64,000 nt of DNA from Cyanobium sp. CH-040 (GCF_024346135.1 NZ_JAGQCJ010000003.1:124001-188000), one strand, 5' to 3'. Positions 29,795 to 38,925 are shown, numbered from the stretch's first letter. Program-made: numbers and translations. Notes: generated from the sequence alone by a model not told the origin.

Positions 29795-31663
29795 TCAGAC
29801 CGGGGCTTCCGTGCCTTCGGCCCTGTGGGTGATGGCGCCACCCAGCGCGAAGGCGGCGTGCACCGCCTGCAGGGCGCGCACGCCGTCGCCTTCGGCCAGC
29901 ACGCAGCTGGTGCGGATCTCGCTGGTGGCGATCATCTCGATGTTGATCCCCGCTTCCGCCAGGCAGCGGAACATGCGCGCCGCCGTGCCCGGGGTGCAGG
30001 GCATGCCGGCGCCGACGGCGCTGACGCGGGCGATGGCCGGACCCTCCTCGAAGCGCGAGCCCGGCCACTGGCGCAGCACCGGTGCCAGGGCCCGCTCGGC
30101 CCGGGTGCGCTCGTCACGCTTGAGGGTGAAGCTGATGTCGCGGCTGAGCTGGCTTCCCTCGCCGTGGGTGCGCTCCGACTGCACGATCGCATCGAGGCTG
30201 ATGCCCGCATCGGCCAGGGCGCGGCAGACGGCGGCGGCGGTGCCGGGACGATCGGGCACCCGGCGCACGGCCACCTGGGCCTGGTCGCGGTCCAGGGCCA
30301 CGCCGCGCACCGGCGGGGCCTCCAGCCGGCAGAGCTCGGGGTTGTGCTGCAGCTGGCTCTCGTGCAGCTCGAAGGCCTCGGCGGCGGCCCGCAGGGCCCG
30401 CTGGCCCTGCTCGCCGGCCACCAGGCAGCTCACCTTCACCTCGCTGGTGGCGATCAGGCGCACGTTGATGCCGCAGCGGGCCAGGGTGTCGAACAGGCGG
30501 GCGGCCACCCCCGGACGGCCCATGATGCCGGCGCCGGAGATGCTCAGCTTGGCCAGGCCGCCCTCCCCCCGCAGGCAGGCCCCGCCGTCGACGCCATCCG
30601 CCAGCTGCTCCACCGGCTCGGCGCCCATGCCGATCAGCACCTCCCGGCTCACCAGCAGGGCCTGGTCGAGGTCCGTTTCCGGCAGGGTGAAGGCGATGTC
30701 GTTGGTGTAGCCGTCCCCGCCGCGGCCGCTGCCCTCGTGGGTGGCCTGCACGATCAGGTCCACGTTCAGGCCGGCGGCGCCCAGCGCCTCGAACAGCTGG
30801 GCGGCCACTCCGGGCCGGTCGGGCACGTGGGAGAGGGCCACCACGGCCTGGTGGGTCTCGAGCTGGGCGCCGTCCACGGGCTTGCCCAGCTCCAGGCCGC
30901 CGCTGCCGATCGCCTGGGGCGCGCCGCTGGTGAGCCGGGTGCCCGGGGCCTCGCTCCAGCTGGAGCGCACCACCAGGGGCACGCCGTAGTTGCGGGCGAT
31001 CTCCACCGCCCGCGGATGCAGCACGGCGGCCCCGAGGCTGGCCAGCTCCAGCATCTCGTCGCAGGTCACCGTCTCCAGGAACTGGGCATCGGCCACCTTG
31101 CGCGGGTCGGTGGTGAGCACCCCGGGCACATCGGTGTAGATCTCGCAGGCCTCGGCGCCGAGGGCCGCCGCCAGGGCCACGGCCGAGGTGTCGGAGCCGC
31201 CGCGGCCCAGGGTGGTGATCTCCGGGGTGCCGGCGGCGCCGCTGCTGGTGCCCTGGAAGCCGGCCACCACCACCACCTGGCCGTCGTCGAGCAGGCGCCG
31301 CAGCCGTTCGGTGCGGATCTCCAGGATGCGGGCCCGGCCGTGGGCCGACTCGGTGACGATGCCCGCCTGGGTGCCGGTCATCGACACGGCCGGCACCCCC
31401 AGGGCGTGCAGGGCCATGGACAGCAGCGCGATCGACACCTGCTCACCGGTGGAGAGGAGCATGTCCATCTCGCGCTGGGGCGGGTCGCTGCAGATCGCCC
31501 GCGCCAGGCCGGTGAGCTCGTCGGTGGTGTGGCCCATGGCCGACACCACGATCACCAGTTCGTGGCCCTCTTCCCGGCAGTGGGCGATGCGCCGGGCCAC
31601 CGCCTGGATGCGCTCCACGTCGGCCACCGAGGTGCCCCCGAACTTCTGAACCAGCAGGGCCAT
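29795..31663 (-). CDS. lysC: Aspartate kinase with duplicated ACT domain pairs
   Basis: The enzyme phosphorylates aspartate, the step before asd. The N-terminus MALLVQKFGGTSVADVERI fixes the start at 31663. The kinase domain has TLGRGGSDTSAVALAAALGA. The C-terminal half contains four ACT units in two pairs (VALSHVPDRPGVAAQLFEAL, ISGAGIMGRPGVAARLF, AVRRVPDRPGTAAAVCRAL and ISAVGAGMPCTPGTAARMF-like), giving 622 residues. This duplication is characteristic of cyanobacterial aspartate kinases and implies end-product feedback control. Confidence 0.95.
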   Translation of the reverse strand: MALLVQKFGGTSVADVERIQAVARRIAHCREEGHELVIVVSAMGHTTDELTGLARAICSDPPQREMDMLLSTGEQVSIALLSMALHALGVPAVSMTGTQAGIVTESAHGRARILEIRTERLRRLLDDGQVVVVAGFQGTSSGAAGTPEITTLGRGGSDTSAVALAAALGAEACEIYTDVPGVLTTDPRKVADAQFLETVTCDEMLELASLGAAVLHPRAVEIARNYGVPLVVRSSWSEAPGTRLTSGAPQAIGSGGLELGKPVDGAQLETHQAVVALSHVPDRPGVAAQLFEALGAAGLNVDLIVQATHEGSGRGGDGYTNDIAFTLPETDLDQALLVSREVLIGMGAEPVEQLADGVDGGACLRGEGGLAKLSISGAGIMGRPGVAARLFDTLARCGINVRLIATSEVKVSCLVAGEQGQRALRAAAEAFELHESQLQHNPELCRLEAPPVRGVALDRDQAQVAVRRVPDRPGTAAAVCRALADAGISLDAIVQSERTHGEGSQLSRDISFTLKRDERTRAERALAPVLRQWPGSRFEEGPAIARVSAVGAGMPCTPGTAARMFRCLAEAGINIEMIATSEIRTSCVLAEGDGVRALQAVHAAFALGGAITHRAEGTEAPV

Positions 31664-31718
31664 GGCACCGGGACCGCGCCCCCGCGGTCTGCACATCGAT
31701 CGCAGCGATTATCTGCCC

Positions 31719-32735
31719 TCACCCCGCGCCGGCGGTGCCCAGCAGGAAGCCGTCGCGGAAGGCGGCGCCGGGATCGGCGCCGCGCTTGAGCTGGACCTCC
31801 ACCTCCAACAGCTGGCCCAGCAGTCCCAGGAACCGCTCCGGCTGGCGGCCGCGGATCTGGCGGCGCAGCACGTAGACGCGCTTGGGGTTGCCGATGCCGG
31901 CGGCCTGGGCGATGGCAGTCACGTCCTGCTCCCCCTGGCGATCGAGCAGGGCCACCCACAGCCAGCCGCGGATCTGGCCGCTGAGGGTGGCGACGATGCG
32001 CAGCGCCGGCTCCCCGGACGCCAGCAGTGCGTCGAGCAGGGCGATGGCCTCGGCCGGCCGCCCCGCCAGCAGGGCATCCCCCACCGCCAGGGCGGTGGTG
32101 CTGTGGCCGCCCACCAGGGCCTGCACCGCCGCCGCGGTGATCGCCGGTGCTGTGCCCGCCGGGGGGGCGGCCTCGGCGGCGGCGAACAGGCTGAGTTTCT
32201 CCAGCTCGCTGGCCAGGCGGGCGCTGTCGCTGCCGATCGCCTCGGCCAGGGCCTCGGCGGCGGCCGGCTCCAGCGCCAGCCCCAGCTCGCGGGCGGTGCG
32301 GGCCACCAGGTCCACCTGTCCGGCCTCGTCCCACACCGCCGGCAGCGGGAAGCTGCGCTCGCTGGCCTGGCCCGCCTTGACCAGCTTCTGCAGGGCCTTG
32401 GTGGTGCGCAGGCGGCCGTCCGGCTTGGCCGGGTTGACCAGCAGCAGATGGCAGCTCTCGGGGATCAGCTCCAGCGCCGCCTCCAGCTGGTCGGCCAGCT
32501 CCGCCGGGCACTGGTTGCAGAAGGGACTGCGCTGCAGCGCCACCACCCGGGCGCCGGCCCCGAAGGGCGGCGTGCGCGCCTCCTCCAGGGCCCGGGCCGC
32601 CTGGTCGGGGTCGTTGCCGTCCAGGCGGCTGAGGTTGATGGCGGCCCAGGCCGGATCCACCAGCTCAGCGATCAGGGCCTCCACCGCCCGGCCGCGGGCC
32701 GCTTCGTCGTCGCCCCAGAGCAGGTGGATGGGCAT
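31719..32735 (-). CDS. holA: DNA polymerase III delta subunit (clamp-loader wrench)
   Basis: The 338-residue protein starts MPIHLLWGDDEAARGRAVE and has the degenerate AAA+ fold of HolA, with NPAKPDGRLRTTKALQKLV and AIGSDSARLASELEKLSLFA as conserved blocks and a C-terminal collar region (VYVLRRQIRGRQPERFLGLL). Its ATG shares one base with the stop of the upstream Phd-PIN fusion (TGATG), so it is translationally coupled to that accessory gene. Its partner gamma/tau is dnaX at 13.8 kb. Confidence 0.9.
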   Translation of the reverse strand: MPIHLLWGDDEAARGRAVEALIAELVDPAWAAINLSRLDGNDPDQAARALEEARTPPFGAGARVVALQRSPFCNQCPAELADQLEAALELIPESCHLLLVNPAKPDGRLRTTKALQKLVKAGQASERSFPLPAVWDEAGQVDLVARTARELGLALEPAAAEALAEAIGSDSARLASELEKLSLFAAAEAAPPAGTAPAITAAAVQALVGGHSTTALAVGDALLAGRPAEAIALLDALLASGEPALRIVATLSGQIRGWLWVALLDRQGEQDVTAIAQAAGIGNPKRVYVLRRQIRGRQPERFLGLLGQLLEVEVQLKRGADPGAAFRDGFLLGTAGAG

Positions 32736-33472
32736 CAGACGCTGGGCACCACGGGCAGGTCGAGGGCGGGCAGCAGGGCCCGGCCGTGCAGCAGCTCCGC
32801 ATCGTCGCTCACCAGCACCGCCGCTCCGGCCTGGATGGCCGCGGCCAGTTCCAGGGCGGCCCCGGCGCTGAGGTGGCCCCCGCATGGCTGGGTTCCGGAT
32901 GGCTGGGTCGCCCATGGCTGGGTCGCCCGTAGACGGGGCCGGCGCAGGCGGGCGGCGGCCTCGGCGACGGCCCCATCCACCGCCATCACCTGCCAGGCCT
33001 GGCCGTCGGCGAACACCTGGCGGTAGCTCTGGGCCCGGCCCTCGTGGCCCCGGCTGAGGGGCCCCTCCAGCAGCCGCATCAGGCAGAGGCTGCTGATCTG
33101 CCCGCGCCAGATTCCCCGGCCGATGCCCTCCAGCAGCTGGGTGAGCAGCCCGCCCTTGTCGGCTGCACCGCTGAGAAAGGCGATCAGCGCCGAGGCCTCG
33201 AAGCCGATCAGGGCCCCATGGGCCAGCTGGTGAGGGTCAAACGGGCTCCCGGAGGCCGAAGGGACTGCTGCCGAATCCGGCCAGTATCCGCGGCCACTGC
33301 CGCGCAGCTCCAGCAGCCGCCGGCGCTGGGGCACCTGCCGCTGGTAGAGCGGGACCAGGGCCGCCACAGGCTGGCCGTGACGGTTGATCACCAGCTGCTC
33401 GCCGGCCTCGGCCCGGCTGAGCAGCTCGGGCAGGCGCCGCCTGGCCTCCTGCACCCCCAGGGACTCGGTCAT
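32735..33472 (-). CDS. Phd/YefM antitoxin-PIN domain fusion protein
   Basis: The 245-residue protein joins an antitoxin and a toxin domain that are normally separate. Residues 1-50 are Phd/YefM-like (VQEARRRLPELLSRAEAGEQ, then LVINRHGQPVAALVPL). A linker of about 35 residues follows, then a PIN-like domain (ALIGFEASALIAFLSG, SSLCLMRLLEGPL, LSAGAALELAAAI, VLVSDDAELL). The usual first aspartate of PIN is Glu (FEAS in place of LDTS) and the usual aspartate of the DALHLA-type box is Ala, so nuclease activity is doubtful. A 5-residue repeat (ATQPW/ATQPS/GTQPC) interrupts the PIN part. The gene overlaps the holA start by one base. The start at 33472 directly precedes the Phd fold. Confidence 0.75.
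   Translation of the reverse strand: MTESLGVQEARRRLPELLSRAEAGEQLVINRHGQPVAALVPLYQRQVPQRRRLLELRGSGRGYWPDSAAVPSASGSPFDPHQLAHGALIGFEASALIAFLSGAADKGGLLTQLLEGIGRGIWRGQISSLCLMRLLEGPLSRGHEGRAQSYRQVFADGQAWQVMAVDGAVAEAAARLRRPRLRATQPWATQPSGTQPCGGHLSAGAALELAAAIQAGAAVLVSDDAELLHGRALLPALDLPVVPSV
32884..32928. repeat. 15-bp tandem repeat inside the Phd-PIN gene
   Basis: ATGGCTGGGTCGCCC occurs exactly twice, at 32899-32913 and 32914-32928, and a degenerate third copy (ATGGCTGGGTTCCGG) precedes them at 32884-32898. In the protein this adds 5-residue units without breaking the frame. Confidence 0.9.
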
Positions 33473-33506
33473 CGGCGCAGCGGTGAGGGTGGTGCGGGCT
33501 GTTCCA

Positions 33507-33529
33507 ATTCTGTACACGCTGTACAGAAT
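33507..33529. promoter_or_regulatory. Perfect 23-bp palindrome upstream of the Phd-PIN gene
   Basis: The arms ATTCTGTACA and TGTACAGAAT are exact inverted copies around CGC. The site ends 35 bp upstream of the Phd-PIN start codon, a position fitting autoregulation by a Phd-type repressor, and it lies in the divergent spacer before cobH. A closely related palindrome occurs at 37430-37460. The spacing does not fit the cyanobacterial LexA box (one base too long) or NtcA (one base too short). Confidence 0.7.
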
Positions 33530-33684
33530 CAGGATCCGGCTTCAACGCGATTCGGCCGGAGCGCGATCCGGTCGTCACAGGGTCGGGCTGAAACCTGAGC
33601 TGCAACCGGGCCGAAACTGGTGCTGAAACAGGGCGTCGGTTGCCCGGATCCGCCAGGCGACGCCACTGCCACCCCCCTTTCCGC

Positions 33685-34413
33685 TTGGACCCACTGCCTG
33701 ACCACCGGTTCGACCATCCGATCTTCAGCGAGAGCATCGTTCTGATCCGGCAGCTGCTGGCGGATCAGGCCCGCGGCGATGCCCACCTGGCGCGGACGCT
33801 GGCGGGGCTGGATGGCCAGGAGCGCGATGTGCTGGAGCGCTGCGTGCACAGCAGCGGCGATCCGGCGATCGCGGCCGATCTCGGCTTCACCCCGCAGGCC
33901 TGCGCGGCCGGGGTGGCGGCGCTGCGGGCCGGGGCGCCGATCCTCACCGACACGGCCATGGCCGCGGCGGCGGTGGCGCCGATGGCGGGGCGCACCTTCG
34001 CCAACCGGGTGGCGTGCGCCCTGGCCTGGGCCCCGGCGCAGGCGCCCGCGGGCTCCACGCGCGCGGCGGCCGGCATGGCGGCGGCCCTCGCGGAGCTGGG
34101 TGCCGGCGGCAGAGGTGCCGGGACGCCGGCCGTCGCGCCGGTGGTGCTGATCGGCAGCGCCCCCACCGCCCTGGAGGTGCTGCTGGAGCGGGTGGCGGCC
34201 GGCGCGGTGGAGGCCCCGGCCCTGGTGATCGGCATGCCGGTGGGATTCGTGGGGGTGGAGCAGAGCAAGCGCCGCCTGGCGGCGAGTGGCCTGGCCCACA
34301 TCCGGCTCGAGGGCTCCAAGGGCGGAGCCGGTCTGGTGGCCGCGGCCTGCAACGCCCTGCTGCGGGCCGGCTGGCTTCAGGCGGCGAGCGCCCCGTCCCC
34401 CTTCTCCGGCTGA
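33685..34413 (+). CDS. cobH: Precorrin-8X methylmutase (cobalt-precorrin-8 methylmutase)
   Basis: The enzyme moves a methyl group from C11 to C12 to give (cobalt-)hydrogenobyrinate in B12 synthesis. [18 protein letters not shown] opens the conserved domain, the catalytic histidine is in [11 protein letters not shown] near residue 55, and [15 protein letters not shown]-like and [19 protein letters not shown] close it. There is no ATG near the start: TTG at 33685 is the closest to the domain, and TTG at 33640 is an alternative. Its 3' end overlaps the convergent mutS by 37 bp. Confidence 0.92.
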   Translation: MDPLPDHRFDHPIFSESIVLIRQLLADQARGDAHLARTLAGLDGQERDVLERCVHSSGDPAIAADLGFTPQACAAGVAALRAGAPILTDTAMAAAAVAPMAGRTFANRVACALAWAPAQAPAGSTRAAAGMAAALAELGAGGRGAGTPAVAPVVLIGSAPTALEVLLERVAAGAVEAPALVIGMPVGFVGVEQSKRRLAASGLAHIRLEGSKGGAGLVAAACNALLRAGWLQAASAPSPFSG

Positions 34414-37283
34414 CCGAGGCTGATCTGGCTGTTGGCCTCGATGCGGCCCAGCACCTGGCGGGCGCGCAGCACCACCGGCGCCGGCACGCCGGCCAGGCGG
34501 GCTGCCTCGATGCCGTAGCTGCGGCTGGCGCCGCCGGGCACCACGCGGTGCAGGAAGCGCAGGTCGTGGCCGGTCTCCTCCACCAGCACCCGGGCGTTGG
34601 CGACGTTGGGCAGCACGGCGGCCAGTTCGTTGAGCTCGTGGTAGTGGGTGGCGAACACGCAGCGGGCGCCGATGGCGGTGGCCAGGTGCTCGGCCACCGC
34701 CCAGGCGATCGAGAGGCCGTCGAAGGTGGCGGTGCCGCGGCCGATCTCGTCGAGCAGCACCAGGGAGCGGGCCGTGGCGTGGTGAAGGATGTTGGCCGTC
34801 TCGGCCATCTCCACCATGAAGGTGGACTGGCCGGCGGCCAGGTCGTCGCCGGCGCCGACGCGGGTGAAGATGCGGTCGGCGATGCCGAGGCGGGCGGACG
34901 CCGCCGGGATCCAGCTGCCCATCTGGGCCAGCAGCTGCAGCAGGCCGTTCTGGCGCAGGTAGCAGCTCTTGCCGCTGGCGTTGGGGCCGGTGAGGATCAG
35001 CAGGTCGGGGGCCCCCCCGGTGTCACTGCTGCTTCCCAGGGCGATGCCGTTGGCGGTGAAGCCCTCCTCCACCAGCAGCTGCTCCACCACCGGGTGGCGG
35101 CCGGCCTCGATCTGCAGCACGCGGGCGTCGGCGCCGCCGGGGTCGGTGATCTCCGGGCAGCAGTAGCCGCCGGTGGCGGCCACCTCGGCCAGGCCGGCGA
35201 GGGCATCGAGTTCGGCCACCAGCCGGGCCGCCGTGCGGATCGCCGCGGCCTGCTCGCCGACGCGGCCGCGCAGGGCGCAGAACAGCTCGTATTCGCGCTG
35301 GGCGGCGCGGGCCCGCAGCTGCTGGATGCGGCCCTCGCGGGCCTTGAGCTCGGGGGTGACGAAGCGCTCCTCGTTGGCCAGGGTCTGGCGGCGGATCCAG
35401 TGCTCAGGCACGGCGCCGGCCTTGGCCCGGCTCACCGCCAGGAAGTAGCCGAAGGTGCGGTGGTACTGCAGCCGCAGGGTGCTGATGCCGCTGAGCCGGC
35501 GCTCGTCGGCCTCCTGGCCGGCCAGCCAGGCGTCCTGGTCGTCGAGCTGGTTGCGCAGGCCGTCGAGCTGGGCGTCGACGCCGTCGTGGATCAGGCCGCC
35601 CTCGCTCAGGGCCAGGGGCGGACTCTCCACCAGGGTGTGGCGCAGGTGTGCGGCCAGCGCCTCGAGCTCCGGCCAGGGGCGGGCCAGGGCCTGCAGCGGT
35701 GCGCTGGTGGCGCCGGCCAGCAGGGCGGCCAGCTGGGGGAGGCGCTCGAGGCCGTCGGCCAGGGCCACCAGGTCGCGGGCCGAAGCGCTGCCGGCGCCGG
35801 CCCGGCCGGCGAGACGCTCCAGGTCGCCCATCGGCCGCAGCAGCCGGCGCACCGCCAGGCGCAGGGGACGGGCCGCCACCAGCTCGCTCACACTGCCCTG
35901 GCGCTCGAGGATGGCGGCGCGTTCCACCAGCGGCGCCTCCAGCCAGCGCCGCAGGCAGCGGCCGCCCATGGCCGTGTGGGTGCGGTCGATCGCCCACAGC
36001 AGCGAGCCGTGCAGGCTGCCGCCCAGCTGGGTGCGGGTGAGTTCGAGGTTGCGGCGGGTGGCGGCGTCGAGCACCAGGGCGTCGCCGGCGTGCCAGGTGG
36101 TGGGCAGGTCGAGGGGCACCCGGGGCGGGTCGCCGCTGCCGCCGCCTGCGGAGCTGTTCTGGCTGCCGTACTGGCTGCCGTTCTGGGTACCGTCCAGGTA
36201 GTGCACCAGGCCGCCGGCGGCGCGCAGGGCCAGGGGCACCTCCCCCAGCCCGAGGCCATCGAGGCTGGCCAGGCCGAAGCGCTCCTTGAGGGTGGCGCTG
36301 GCCTCCGGCAGCTCGAAGGGGGTGCGGGGCAGCCGCGTGAGCCGCAGGCCGGCGGGACACCAGGCCGGCGCCGCGGCGGTGTCATGGGGCGCGCCGTCAG
36401 CGCCGCCGCCGGGCCAGAGCACCTCGGCGGCCTCCAGCTGCAGCAGCTCCTGGTGCAGGGCGTCGCTGCCGCGGCGCTCGCTCACCCGGAACTCGCCGGT
36501 GCTCACGTCGGCCACGGCCAGACCCCAGCGGGCCGCCGAGCCCTGGGCGGGGCCGTCCAGCACCACGGCACAGAGCCAGTTGTTGCGGCGGGCGGCGAGC
36601 ATGCCCTCCTCCAGCACCGTGCCGGGGGTGAGCACGCGGGTGATGTCGCGGCGCAGCAGCTCGCCCCGGGCGGGGGTGGTTTCCAGCTGATCGCAGAGGG
36701 CCACGCTGAGGCCGCGGCGCACCAGCTCGCCGCAGTAGCGCTCGGCGGCATGGTGGGGGATGCCGGCCATGGGCACCCGGCCGATCGCCTTGCCGCCCTC
36801 CTTGCCGGTGAGGGTGAGCTCCAGCAGGCGCGAGACGGCGATCGCGTCCTCGAAGAAGCACTCGAAGAAATCCCCCAGCCGGTAGAGCAGCAGCCGCTCG
36901 GGATGCGCCCGTTTGAGCTCCACGTAGTGGCGCAGCATCGGCGTGAGCTGATCCGGCTCCACCAGGCGGTGGTGGTGCCAGGGGGGGAGGTCGGAGTCGG
37001 GGCTGCCGGGGCCGTTGGCGGCGGTTTCGCCGGAGGCTGCGGACGGCGCACCGGACTGGGAGGACGGGCCGGCGGCGGCAGGGCTGGCCTGGCGGCGCCG
37101 GCGGGGGCGGGCGGCGGCATCGGCCGCCAGGGCCTCGGCATCGAGGCCATCGCTGGTGGCGGCTGGTTTTGCCGCGGCTTGCGGGGCGGCGCGGCGCGCC
37201 GGTCCGGGGATGTCGCCGAAGAGGCTGCCCTGCACGGCGGCTTCGGACACGAGCGAAAGCTGCTGCTCGGCTTCCGCGGCCAC
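34377..37283 (-). CDS. mutS: DNA mismatch repair protein MutS
   Basis: MutS binds mismatches and starts repair. After a low-complexity Ala/Pro/Arg-rich leader of about 100 residues comes the mismatch-recognition domain. [16 protein letters not shown] occupies the position of the Phe-x-Glu wedge region. Lever, clamp and ATPase domains follow, with Walker [16 protein letters not shown] near residue 765 and signature [18 protein letters not shown]. The length of 968 residues is above the usual 850-880 because of the leader. The start is GTG at 37283, and a later start inside the leader is possible. A palindrome and tandem arrays lie upstream. Confidence 0.96.
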   Translation of the reverse strand: MAAEAEQQLSLVSEAAVQGSLFGDIPGPARRAAPQAAAKPAATSDGLDAEALAADAAARPRRRRQASPAAAGPSSQSGAPSAASGETAANGPGSPDSDLPPWHHHRLVEPDQLTPMLRHYVELKRAHPERLLLYRLGDFFECFFEDAIAVSRLLELTLTGKEGGKAIGRVPMAGIPHHAAERYCGELVRRGLSVALCDQLETTPARGELLRRDITRVLTPGTVLEEGMLAARRNNWLCAVVLDGPAQGSAARWGLAVADVSTGEFRVSERRGSDALHQELLQLEAAEVLWPGGGADGAPHDTAAAPAWCPAGLRLTRLPRTPFELPEASATLKERFGLASLDGLGLGEVPLALRAAGGLVHYLDGTQNGSQYGSQNSSAGGGSGDPPRVPLDLPTTWHAGDALVLDAATRRNLELTRTQLGGSLHGSLLWAIDRTHTAMGGRCLRRWLEAPLVERAAILERQGSVSELVAARPLRLAVRRLLRPMGDLERLAGRAGAGSASARDLVALADGLERLPQLAALLAGATSAPLQALARPWPELEALAAHLRHTLVESPPLALSEGGLIHDGVDAQLDGLRNQLDDQDAWLAGQEADERRLSGISTLRLQYHRTFGYFLAVSRAKAGAVPEHWIRRQTLANEERFVTPELKAREGRIQQLRARAAQREYELFCALRGRVGEQAAAIRTAARLVAELDALAGLAEVAATGGYCCPEITDPGGADARVLQIEAGRHPVVEQLLVEEGFTANGIALGSSSDTGGAPDLLILTGPNASGKSCYLRQNGLLQLLAQMGSWIPAASARLGIADRIFTRVGAGDDLAAGQSTFMVEMAETANILHHATARSLVLLDEIGRGTATFDGLSIAWAVAEHLATAIGARCVFATHYHELNELAAVLPNVANARVLVEETGHDLRFLHRVVPGGASRSYGIEAARLAGVPAPVVLRARQVLGRIEANSQISLGQPEKGDGALAA

Positions 37284-37337
37284 GGGCGCTCACAGGACTC
37301 TCAGGCTGGGATCGTAGGCGCAGTCGGCAGCCTGGCC

Positions 37338-37397
37338 GAGCGTCTGGCTGAGCGCCGGGCTGAGCGTCTGGTCGCGTGCACGGCTGAGCGCTGCGGG
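37338..37397. repeat. Degenerate 12-bp tandem array, five copies
   Basis: The units are GAGCGTCTGGCT, GAGCGCCGGGCT, GAGCGTCTGGTC, GCGTGCACGGCT and GAGCGCTGCGGG, end to end, 55 bp upstream of the mutS start. Confidence 0.75.
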
Positions 37398-37429
37398 CTC
37401 CCGGGAGCGAAGGGGGTGTGCGGGTGTTT

Positions 37430-37460
37430 TCGAGTTGTGTACAGGCTGTACAGAACTCGA
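37430..37460. promoter_or_regulatory. 31-bp near-perfect palindrome upstream of mutS
   Basis: The arms TCGAGTTGTGTACA and TGTACAGAACTCGA are inverted copies with one mismatch in 14, around GGC. The core TGTACA-xGC-TGTACAGAA is shared in the same orientation with the site at 33507-33529. It lies 147 bp upstream of the mutS start and 230 bp upstream of psbZ. It could be an operator, or a hairpin in a long mutS leader. Confidence 0.65.
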
Positions 37461-37477
37461 TCCTCTCCGCTCACGGT

Positions 37478-37566
37478 CCATCGCCATCGCCATCGCCATC
37501 GCCATCGCCACCGCCACCGCCACCGCCACCGCCACCGCCACCGCCACCGCCACCGCCACCGCCACC
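37478..37566. repeat. Hexanucleotide array (CCATCG)5 (CCACCG)9 plus a partial unit
   Basis: Five CCATCG units (37478-37507) pass directly into nine CCACCG units (37508-37561) and a final CCACC. The two homogeneous blocks differ by one base, which is typical of expansion by slippage. It is the longest simple repeat in the window. Confidence 0.97.
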
Positions 37567-37689
37567 TGGCCACGGCTGGTCGGGGGCGGCTGCCCGACAA
37601 CTTGTGAAGGAACGTCCCGGGGTGCGCCGGGGAGCCGGGAGCCACGTGTGAGAATCCCGAAACTGACCGGCCGGCCTGCCCGCTGATCC

Positions 37690-37878
37690 ATGCAGATCCT
37701 CAACACCCTCACCGTTCTGGCCCTGGTGGTGATGTCGTTCGCCCTGATCGTGGCGGTGCCGGTGCTGTACGCCAGCAGCGAGGACAGCGGCCGTTCCAAC
37801 CGCCTGATCCTGCTGGGCGGCATCGCCTGGCTGGCCCTGGTGCTGGTGAACTGGGGCATGAGCCTGTTCGTGGTCTGA
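37690..37878 (+). CDS. psbZ: Photosystem II protein PsbZ (Ycf9)
   Basis: The 62-residue protein has two membrane helices (TVLALVVMSFALIVAVPVLY and LILLGGIAWLALVLVNWGM) with the loop ASSEDSGRSNR, a typical PsbZ sequence. It is a peripheral core subunit of photosystem II that stabilises antenna contacts. It follows the repeat-rich gap and precedes ribH by 76 bp on the same strand. A mutS-psbZ-ribH neighbourhood is, as I recall, common in picocyanobacteria. Confidence 0.97.
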   Translation: MQILNTLTVLALVVMSFALIVAVPVLYASSEDSGRSNRLILLGGIAWLALVLVNWGMSLFVV

Positions 37879-37954
37879 AGCGCAGCCCCGAGGGATGGTC
37901 CCGGAGGGCGGCTTCTAGGCTCGGGCCATCCGATCAGCGCCACGGCAGTGGCGG

Positions 37955-38440
37955 GTGCCCGTGGCCACATTCGAGGGAACGTTCAGCGGCGCGGCCGGTC
38001 TGCGACTGGCGATCGTGGTGGCCCGTTTCAACGATCTGGTGACCGGCAAGCTGCTGAGCGGCTGCCTCGACTGCCTGCACCGCCACGGCATCGACACCTC
38101 CGCTGCCAGCACCCAGCTGGATCTGGCATGGGTGCCGGGCAGCTTCGAGATCCCGCTGGTGGCCCAGAAGCTGGCGGCCAGCGGCCGGTACCAGGTGGTG
38201 ATCACCCTGGGGGCCGTGATCCGCGGCGACACCCCCCACTTCGATGTGGTGGTGGCTGAGGTGAGCAAGGGCGTGGCGGCGGTGAGCCGATCCACCGGCG
38301 TGCCGGTGATCTTCGGGGTGCTCACCACCGACACCATGCAGCAGGCCCTGGAGCGGGCCGGGATCAAGAGCAACCTGGGCTGGAGCTACGCCCTGCAGGC
38401 GATCGAGATGGGCTCGCTCATGGCCGCTCTGCCTGCCTGA
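37955..38440 (+). CDS. ribH: 6,7-dimethyl-8-ribityllumazine synthase
   Basis: The penultimate riboflavin enzyme condenses the ribityl-pyrimidine with dihydroxybutanone phosphate. The motifs [47 protein letters not shown] (with the catalytic histidine) and [17 protein letters not shown] are complete in 161 residues. The start is GTG at 37955. The 3' end overlaps the convergent GNAT gene by 23 bp. Confidence 0.97.
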   Translation: MPVATFEGTFSGAAGLRLAIVVARFNDLVTGKLLSGCLDCLHRHGIDTSAASTQLDLAWVPGSFEIPLVAQKLAASGRYQVVITLGAVIRGDTPHFDVVVAEVSKGVAAVSRSTGVPVIFGVLTTDTMQQALERAGIKSNLGWSYALQAIEMGSLMAALPA

Positions 38441-38882
38441 CCAGCAGCACCTGGCTGTCCGCCCGGCGGAAGCCGAGCTGTTCGTAGAAGCCGGCGCTGT
38501 TGGTGGTCATCAGATACACCCGCTCCACCTGGCGCACGCGCGGGTGGCTGAGCAGGCCCTCCACCACCCGGCGGCCGAGGCCGCGGCCCTGGAGGTCGCC
38601 GGCCACCACCACATCCCAGAGCACGGCGCGGCATTCACCATCGGTGCTGGCCCGCCCGAAGCCCACCAGCCGCTTGCCCCGCCACAGGCTCACCACCACC
38701 GGGCTGCCGCCCAACAGGCGGCGCAGCTGGGAGTAACTGCGCTGCCGGGCCCAGAAAGCGTGGTGGTTGAACAGCCGCTGCAGCTTCAACAGCCCCCGGG
38801 TGGGCCGCAGGCCGGGGCCGAGGCCGAGCCAGCGCAGGCCGGGGGCGCCGGGGGCGTGACGCAGGAGTCGGATCGCGGCCAT
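38418..38882 (-). CDS. GNAT family N-acetyltransferase
   Basis: The 154-residue protein has the GNAT acetyl-CoA-binding core ([20 protein letters not shown], matching the R/QxxGxG/A signature) and the C-terminal [19 protein letters not shown]. Its substrate is unknown. The ATG at 38882 is favoured; an upstream in-frame start at 38918 is possible. It is convergent with ribH (23-bp overlap) and divergent from rfbA, with only about 43 bp between starts. Confidence 0.88.
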   Translation of the reverse strand: MAAIRLLRHAPGAPGLRWLGLGPGLRPTRGLLKLQRLFNHHAFWARQRSYSQLRRLLGGSPVVVSLWRGKRLVGFGRASTDGECRAVLWDVVVAGDLQGRGLGRRVVEGLLSHPRVRQVERVYLMTTNSAGFYEQLGFRRADSQVLLVRQAERP

Positions 38883-38925
38883 CAGACGCGGCTCATGGCA
38901 GCATCCTCCCAGCCACACCGGCGCC

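Larger units (their letters stand above)
37284..37689. other. 406-bp mutS-psbZ intergenic region with repeats and a palindrome
   Basis: No gene is seen between these divergent genes. The gap holds five degenerate 12-bp repeats (37338-37397), a 31-bp palindrome (37430-37460) and a hexanucleotide array (37478-37566). The last 120 bp before psbZ should carry its promoter, but I cannot place a convincing -10/-35 pair. Open frames through the hexamer array give His/Arg, Ala/Ile/Thr or Pro/Ser repeats and are not genes. Confidence 0.85.

Noticed and set aside
33507-33529. LexA or NtcA site
   Set aside because: The GTAC halves are five bases apart (LexA needs four), and GTA-TAC are seven apart (NtcA needs eight).
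33530-33684. Possible cobalamin riboswitch before cobH (GAAACAGGG and GCCACTG segments resemble parts of the consensus)
   Set aside because: No B12 box follows and the fold cannot be completed before the coding start. The GCYGAAAC pattern repeats three times here and explains the likeness.
37478-37566. CRISPR-like array
   Set aside because: Units are 6 bp with no spacers, so this is a simple hexanucleotide repeat.
34014-37607. A 1197-codon open frame on the plus strand opposite mutS
   Set aside because: It is the antisense of mutS, rich in Gly/Gln/Val/Leu and ending in a His-Arg run from the hexamer array. High GC content leaves such long antisense frames open.
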